A stretch of 64,000 nucleotides of DNA from Spirometra erinaceieuropaei (lineage: Eukaryota > Platyhelminthes > Cestoda > Diphyllobothriidea > Diphyllobothriidae). The DNA lies in the NCBI GenBank assembly GCA_902702965.1, contig CACRXP010000143.1, positions 777,023 to 841,022 on the forward strand. The letters run 5' to 3'. Of this stretch, positions 52,901 through 61,900 are shown piece by piece. The notes beneath the pieces are model-generated. The model saw only the letters and a list, made by a program, of their open reading frames with translations. It ran no database searches and was not told the DNA's origin. Within the stretch, counting starts at the first letter, position 1; the number at the start of each line of letters is the position of its first letter. A program made the position numbers and the translations under genes.

Positions 52901-55900
52901 CGAAGGCTGGCATCCTGAGGTAACTGAATTATTATAGAATTATACTGCAGACTGATTCGTTTTACAATCCTACTTAATTAATCTTTCCGAAACGAAAACG
53001 CATTTCGGAATTTCGGTTGACATTTCATGAGTTAGCCCACCTACTCTAAGTAAGCCTTAGCGGAATATTGGGCGCGGTAAATTCGAGACATGTTTCAACA
53101 ACCGATTTGAATAGCGGAGCTGTTAACAGGCGCAGCAAAATCATAGTGCCGGTTTCGGCAGTTCGTGGTGACTGCCTCTCAGGGGGTGTGGGGAACCGCA
53201 GGACTGACGAACGCAATCATATAAATAATGAAGGCAGGCAAAAGATTTACGGTTCGGTGTCCAAAAAAAGTGTCAAACTCAAACAAACGGGTGGCAATGA
53301 CGAACTTGATGAGACTGGCAGTAAGCTCCGTTCCCTTGACAGCAGTGTTCCCAAACAGAACGCGCAAGAGAGCTGCCTGCGCGCCATGTAGACTAGTCTT
53401 GGGCAGTCGGTTGTAGAAACCGCTGAAAAGAGAGAAGACGGCTGTCCGGTGCAGTAGCACGCTCCACCATACGACCAGAGAACTTGAATGCGTGTCGATG
53501 GTTGGCGCCTCCAAGACCCGCATCAGATCGCAGATGTGCTGACTGGCGAAGCTCTCCACGGCGCTCAACTCAGCGTACAGCATCAGGGGCTGCAAAAACT
53601 TGGTCAGAAAGCGACGCCAGACCGAGAGAGTAAGGATCAGGTGGTGAGGCGGACACTGTGCATTCTGCTGCAGACTGGAGAGGCCTGTGAGGAAGTCACT
53701 TAGGGCACCAGTGAGCAGGTCTGCTTGCAGGGCGGGCTTCGTGCTTTTACTGATTATCCCGAAAGAGGAGGAAGCGCAAAGGAGGGAAGAACATGCATGA
53801 AGGTGCGTCAAACATTGAATAAGATCTTAAAATAAACCTTCAATTCGAATAAACTACAAGCATAATTCCGAGTTGACTCCAGTACGGTGGCTGAGTGACT
53901 TTCGGCTAAACATCTTCTCAGTCGCATGAGTAGACGTCCCACCGAAACTGGGTGCTACTTAAGAAGTTTGCGCCGTACATAACAGTGCTCGAGACAGGTA
54001 AAAAACCAGTCCGGTCCGAGAAAGCATTGTGGTATGTTGTCTTCTTGCATTTATTTTTTTTCAGACAGTACATAGTCTTTAAATTCGGTGCTGGAAGAAG
54101 AAAGGTATGATGACTGTTAAAAGTATATAATTTTAAGAATATTTACGGCTATTTACCAAAGATATATGTAGAAACTTTTCAGAAAAAAAGTAGGGACCAT
54201 AGATGCGGGATACGGGATGACAAAAAAAACAAAATTTTGGAAGATAAACCTGCAAATCAGAAGTAGAATATGGCTCTTTGGAGAAAAGAGCCTTTCACAT
54301 AGTGAGGAAAAAGAAACGCATTGACATGGACCAAAATTCATTTTCCTCAGAATGGTATAGTGGTCTTGTTACGAGTAATGTAACATAAATGGCCTACTAA
54401 CTAGACGACAAAAGAGTGTGTATCAGGTTCTAAACGACTTCGAGCCCCAGTAGATGGCTCAGGTCCCAAACCTCACATTCAATTTCTTCCTCATCCGAGG
54501 GAAAAAATAATATACGAAAATCTGCAAAGTACAAGGGGTATTCTGAATTTTTAATTGCAATCAGCTGACAGACTGGAAATTGACCCATTTCGACACTCGA
54601 GTGCCCACGCAGCTAGCAGGCATGTCTTAGCGGTTCAGATGCAAGCGCACCTAACGCAACTCCGGGGTACGCTAAAGGGTGCTCGAAGACCACGCTATGG
54701 GATCAAATCGCCCCTTTGCGTTCTGGCGCTCGATCTAAAGCCTTACACAGTCACACAGCGACAATAAATTTATTCAGAATGTGATAACCAAACGTCACCA
54801 GTCAGCTATATCTAATCCCAGGTTCCAAACCCCTGAGGTTTGAAGCCGCGTTCTATTTTTTAGAACTCCAACGTACAACGGAGGACTGGATCGTGTAGAG
54901 CAATCGGCGAGTGCCGTATATCATAGTCGGTATACTCGATCGTAACCAAAAGGACAATAAGCCCCTACCTCAATGCTTAGAGCGTCGGACAATCAAACTC
55001 AGGTACTGCAAGCCTGAGGTTAGGTACATCTGGCCGATGGTAGTTAATAAGCCAGAAATGACCAGTTCGGCCTGAATTTTCTACCTTAATTATTTGTATT
55101 GACCCAACTGTTAAAAAACTCGGCACCTCGGTGGGATTCGAACCCACGCAGTATGGGGAGCGCTTTAGTACAGCCAACGCTCTAACCACTTGAGCTACTA
55201 GGCCCCGCCGGACGGCGCGAGTTTAATCACATTAGGGTCAAGTTACCCGCCCAATCTATTACAACGTCTGGAATCCACCAAATCTGATACAGTAAGTTTA
55301 TTGCCCAAAGCAGAATTTCCCAAGTAATTCCCATAGAATCCATCAGATGACTACCAGGCTCACGTAATTCATAGATGTTTTGGCAGATTTTGAATAACCA
55401 CATCGGATGACTGACTAGTCTGCGCCAACTCCGCCACCCCACACATGACGGCGACGACTACCACTCCTCCCACTCACATCATCGGTGAAAATACTCCCGA
55501 CTCCCTCCAAACATCGCCCCCAGTCACCAGTAATGCGGACTCGCCCCGAACCTGTCCTCACCGTGATCACATCTTCGAATTACGGACAGACCTGGTCGGT
55601 AACTTGCAAATCCACCGCACTGAGATCGGCGAACCGGTGCACGGAGACACTGCACACGCCCGCCGCCAACGCACATTCACCCACTAGACCACGTGCGCCT
55701 CCATGCTCATCTGCGGTAAACCATTGTATAACAAACCCTGTAGACACACAGCTCCCATCAGCCTACTCACCACAAACGAATCTGCCCCAGATCATTCATC
55801 AGGAGCATATCACTTAGGTAGGTGGGAAAGGTGTCTCTGGGCGCCTTCTCTATGCGGCCCCAATTGCACTTTAGCACATGTGAGGTCCAAGTAGCCAACC

Positions 55901-58900
55901 CCACTTGTGTGAAATCCTGGTGCGTTGTAAGAGGACCAAGTCGAGAGTGCCAAGAACAAATGGGCTGTTTTAGCTCTGCTGCGCCCTCACTGTCGATACA
56001 ACATATGTACTAACTCATGAAATGTCAACCAAAATTTCGAAATGCGTTCTCGTTTCGAAAAGATTAATTAAGTAGTGTTGTAAAACTAATCATGATGCAG
56101 CATACATCTATAATGATCCACTTACCTAACGGTATCGGCTTTTGAAATAACTTATTTTCGGCTGCATGCAAGATCCATACTCTGCAAAAATGACTACGTA
56201 TGTACATATTATGCGATTTTCCCATTAATTTCGATGCCCTTGAAAATTCAATTATATTTCATGGAAAACATGCAGAAAAATATTCATTCTTTTACCTATT
56301 CGGTAGAAAATCACGTCTTGTTCCAATTTCATACTCAAAAAAGAGTATAATTCGGTTTTTAAAAAGTTTCTAATTGTGAGATTTTTTAATACCTTTAAAT
56401 GGCCTTTCATGAACCGTCATGTATCTGTATTTACGAGTGTGGTTTGTAGAGTTAACAATATTGCTCAAATCCACTGCTTAATTTTATTAACCGCATATGG
56501 TCTGCTCTTAACACCGTAGAGGAATGCATGGTTTTCCATACACGGAAAATATACAGCTTGTAGGTTTAAAACCCTGAATGCAAGTGTACCAGCAGGTCGG
56601 GCTCAAAATTATTCGGGAATTAGAAAAGTTTTTTAGAACCGAATTATACTCTGCTTTTGAGTATGAAATTGAAAGAAGACGTGATTTTCTACCCAATAAG
56701 CAAAAGAATAAATATTTTTATGCATGTTTTCCATGAAATATAATTGAATTTTCAAGGGCATCGAATATCAATGAGAAAATTGCATACTACTTAAGTAGTC
56801 ATTTTTTTGCAGAGTATAGATCTTGCATGCAGCCGAAAATAAGTTATTTCAAAAGCCGATACCGTTAGGTAAATGGATCATTATAGATTTACGCTGCATC
56901 ATGATTAGTTTTACAACACTACTTAATTAATCTTTTCGAAACGAGAACGCATTTCGAAATTTTGGTTGACATTTCATGAGTTAGCACATCTACTGTACCT
57001 ATGTGGATTGGCGGACTGGTGGCCTGAGTGTCAGGCTGCAATGGCTCCTTCACATTGTGGCCTCTATGGCACCCACTCTCCGTGAGATCCGTGCCGGGTT
57101 AAGTGGCACGCCTAGGGGCGGTTTAAGCGTTGTCTGTACTAAAGCCTTCCACTTACTGCGTGGGTTCGAATCCCACCGAGGCGCCGAGTTTTTCACAGTT
57201 GGGTCAATATGAATTATTTTGAATCTGCCAAAACATCTATGAATACGTTGGTTATCTTACTCTACAACTGCGGGGGTAAGGCTGCGTATTTTTCAAGTTT
57301 TGTATTCCTACAGATTTTAAAATAAAACGATGGTCAGACAGGGATAAAGGTAACCACCCCCCTCCCGCAATACGAGCCTTAACCCTCCTAACCTCAGCCT
57401 CCATCCCGCCGAATTTAGCGCAATGTTATCCGTAGTTCGGTTACTACCGTGCCCTATCAAAATTGCTTCTGGTCAGCAAATTTAAGACAGCTTCAAACAC
57501 TGACGAAGCGTTAGCACCAGAAGGCGAAATCATCCGTGGTAGACTCTAAGTCGGCTGGATGAGGACGGGAAAACCATTAGAACAGAGGGCAGTCGCACTT
57601 GCGCAAGACTGAGACCTGTCGACAAATACCTAGCTTGCTGTGCAATTTACCCCACCTTTCGGAAATTACCCTCATTTTAGAGCTGACTAACGAAACTCAC
57701 GAAGTCTGCCATCGCACTCCAAACTACTGATGGGCCGATGGTCGGCCATAGTAATATGAAGCTCGAACCCCCGTCAAAACGAGTTTTGCCCAATAACTGA
57801 TAAGAGAGCTACCGATGAACGATAACGTACGGAGGCGAAAAGCCGAAAGAATACGGAATTCCGGCGAAGTCTATCATCATTATCAAACGCCCGTACAGAT
57901 GCCAGATCGACTAATGACTTTAAATAGAGGGACTCAATGTGGAAGAGCAGTAAGTCTGGAAAAAAGTAGCGGGTAATCCCTGAGCCCCATGACAAAGCAA
58001 AACTGCGCATTTCAATCTTGCAGTCCGGGGTAGATCAGTGCACGCCACCACCGTCAGTCGACACGACGCGAAACCGGTGGTGCGGGGGGAGGTGAAAACG
58101 TTATCTGATACTGATCAGCCTTAGGACTCGATTTTCGTGTGCACAGCACGACCGGTAACGATAAAACTAGCTGATGACGGCGAATAATGCCGAATTTGCA
58201 AGCCCAATGTCGTCTCCGTCCTTGTCGGTAAATACCTCTCAATTTGGTAAACTTTACGTATGTTGATGATGGTCTCCAGTGTGAGTTTGGGATCGAGCAT
58301 TCTTTACCCTCCTCCTCCATCTCCTCGTGACGTATACTTCCTTTGTTAATTTTTTTTCATCATTATTTGCGAAATTATGCAAAATTCGTCCATACAAGGC
58401 TCAGCAGATGAACAATTTTTGATACTTTGCGAAGAGAGAACGCACTCTTGCATGGTTTTTCGCAGGGTCGAAGCTAGTTCATCATCGAGGGGATGACAGG
58501 AGTGACGACAGAACGTCATGGTGAGGGCGGACATGAGCTCGGGACAGGCGGTCACCTCAAGACAGGACAGAACCTAAAAAACCAAAAAGAAACTTCGACA
58601 CTGAGGCTGAATGGTATCCTAAGAGCGAATCCTATTTAAGTCCCCCCCCACTTTGGAATTAGCTCCACAATTACTTCAAACATAGAAAGGGTGGCGAAGA
58701 GGGTTTTATGGATGGGGCATACAGGAATTGAGAACGACGCTAGTTACATAAGGTATATATACTGTATATCCTACACACGCCATTTGCGTCTTCAAGTTTC
58801 TCAAACACCACAGAGTAGAAGCCCACAATCTTCAGAACCAATCAACGAGATCTACCGTAATAGCATATCGGAGATGCTGAAAACCTACAGATCAACCGGA

Positions 58901-61900
58901 GTCGGATAACTGGTTGAGAAGTCTAACAGTCAATCACATTTCGCTTAAGAGTTTGATGGTCAGAGCTCTAATTCTGGTTTCATCTACTGACATGTTAGAA
59001 GACATCTACACTTAATTTTCCACAAATTCTGGTGAATAATAGTTTGAATTATATAGAATTCAATAAAAACGTATATATGGACTATGAAAATTGTTAAGTC
59101 AGCTTAATAAGACCGTATTAGTAATTATTTCGGGATCAAAGTAGGCCATATTCGCAATATCAAAGCGCTTTAAATGATAACAGTGATATTAGCGATTGAC
59201 TCCTAGTTCAATTTGCTACCGGACACTCATACGTGAAATTACCCAGTGCCGAAACGTAAAACTGATTATTACTCAGTGACAGTTAATTGACGAGTGCCAA
59301 GAGGACACCATCGTTACGAAAATGAACCGTTTGAGGCTGTAAGTGGATAACTACGTTCCACTAACACTACCGGAAGTTCATACTTTAGTTTTAGATGTGT
59401 AGTTTGTGAAATCATAGCTATAACCCTTTTTTACTTAGCTTATATAGCCAAGTTCGAAACTCATATATGCGAAAAATATACCGCCGTATGCGTAATAGTA
59501 TGCGTAAATCACATAACCATGCGACATTCATCCAGAAAATTACGCGTTACCAAACACACAACCTTCAGTGTTCCAGTAATAATATGTTTGTATGCTTTCC
59601 TCCTAATGCCTCGATGCGGAATAATGTATCGTCTAGCACATACTGAGTAATGTAAAAACATTAATCGATATGCCACCCAACGCCTTACAGTAGTACGCTG
59701 TTCTCACGCCTATTATTCATGCCTCATCAAGCGCGCCTACCGACACATTTGCAGTTCGACAACGGTAAACATGCAATTTTTAGGAGCACAATGTACTGCT
59801 CTAAAACACAGACAGTCACTGACGTAAGAATAACCACAAACGAAATCCGTGATGAACCCCCGTTTACCCCTCACATGGGAGCGGTAGGAGAAGAGGACGT
59901 GCTAGTAAACCAGTAACCGATGGAAATTCGGAAGACAATATTATCAAATCATTGAAAGCTACCTAAACAAAATAAGTAGCAAATATAAACAGCAGTACAT
60001 TGTAAAGAAGGGTGCGTGTGTGTGTAAGCCCCGCTTCTTAGTTAACATTTCCCCTCCAAAAACTTCAAATAGGTAGCACACATTTTCTGCGATGGGAACT
60101 GACCGATCGCAGAACTGCCACAAATTCCCAGGATCGAGCAGCCGACTGATTGAACTCGTCGAGATCTAGCGGCAGGTTAGCAGCCAGAAAGAGCTTTACT
60201 GCCTCACAGAGCCTACTGCGCTCGTCAGAGGACAGACTCAGACCAGTTGATTGGGGCAAAGGGTGGAGAAAGAAGGCGAGCATGTCCAGGAGTTTCACCT
60301 GCAAGGAGATAAGGATGTTGCGAAAGAGTGGATCGGTGTCGCACAACTGCGAGAGAGATTTCCAAAAGGATTCGCAAGATATGAGGGAAATTAGCCGCAA
60401 AGTGTGAAATTTAATGTGCGAAAACCAAATAACGTCCCATGTTTCCTATCGGGAACTACTTCGGTCCTGAGGAAAATCCCAAGTTCCCGTTGAGGTTTGA
60501 GAGGTCATGAATAGCTAGGGAATGTCCGTTAAATGAGCCACGCACGCCTAGATGAGGGTTGTCGCCGTGCTAGCCACTTGCGCTCTCTCCAACCTCCGGT
60601 CTTTGAGACTTTGTCATAAACTGGCTCAGATGGGAGAGACGGAGAGAGCACGATAGATGCTGCGTAAGTCTACCCTCACCATTGATTAATTCACGTGCAA
60701 GTCACCTTCACTGCCCCGACTGCTCCCAAATGTGGATAAGTGAACGTCTGAGGGCTCTGCCTTGATTTCAGAGGACAGAAGTAGTTTTCTGAAAAACAAC
60801 AATAACAACAACGAAAACCCTTCCATCAGACTGTTTGGATGAAAAAACGGTCACGTTCACCACTGACATCAGTCCCATTGAACAGAACACCGCACCAATC
60901 CGTCAGATGCGCGCGGTAGGATAGCTGATGGGTTTTGTACAGCAATCGCTACACGCAATCAGATCGAACTTGACAAGAGTGAGGTCAAATATGGTTCTCA
61001 TGTAGAGCAGGGGACGTTCATACTTTCACGCAAAGATGATATATTCAATTGCAACGACATTGCTACTGTCTACAAAATAGTAAACACTATTTTTGTCTTT
61101 TAGAACAGTACCTGCTGAAAGTGTTTTAGGGACTGATCACTGAGCAGGAGAAGGCACGTTTCGACAAAGTTGGATCGCCTCAGCTCCTGCAAGTATAGAA
61201 ATAAAAGACATGTTAGGAAAAAGGCCTTGCAGGGTGAAGAAGGAATGTTGAGAGGTGACAAAAAGGGGACTCAAGGGAGAAGATCCTCACCTGAGGAGCG
61301 AAGAGAATTACACGCTCCAGCAGTTCAACGACAGCATTCTTGGTGGGCGGATCGCAGCATCCGTCGGAAACAAGCTGTTGTATCTTAAGCGGCCACACGT
61401 TAGCCAGCTCCTCACACAGTTTTGATAGAATGCTAAAGAACAGCAAGAGGACGAGTTTCCTGAGAATTTAAATGTGATGAAAAACGCCTTGAGCGTTTCT
61501 ATGACGCGCGACTCAATTAGGTGTTGTGAAATGGCAAGTCATCCCGGGCGAGAAAAAAAGTTGATACCTGTAAGGCCTCGGTGTATCCTGTCTGTTTGTG
61601 CTTGTACCAAGGCGCTCAATCAGTTCTACAATGAGCTCAAGGGCGCTTCTGGGAGAATTACTGAAGAACGACAAAAATGGTGGAACTTCAGGCGCAGTCG
61701 ACAGTCCAATAAATCGGAGGAGGTATGGTTGCAGAAACTGCTGGCTCTGAGTGCCCCCAGCAACCAACGGTGCAATTCGGAAAATCCACCGGACTGTTTC
61801 ATCGTGAAAATCATCCTTGGAGAACAAAAAAGTCTTCAAGGACAGAGAAGCAGCGACTAATAAAAAAACATAACATCTAAAAATGCAACAAAAAAAACAC

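Noticed and set aside
8244..53046. CRISPR-like or prophage origin of the recurrent repeats
   Set aside because: The repeats are ~1 kb mirrored units in spliced introns of a eukaryotic gene, not short spaced repeats.
55120..55205. A functional tRNA-Tyr gene on the minus strand
   Set aside because: Boxes A and B are good, but the anticodon arm and one acceptor pair fail, and a second copy with the same downstream tail shows it is a SINE.
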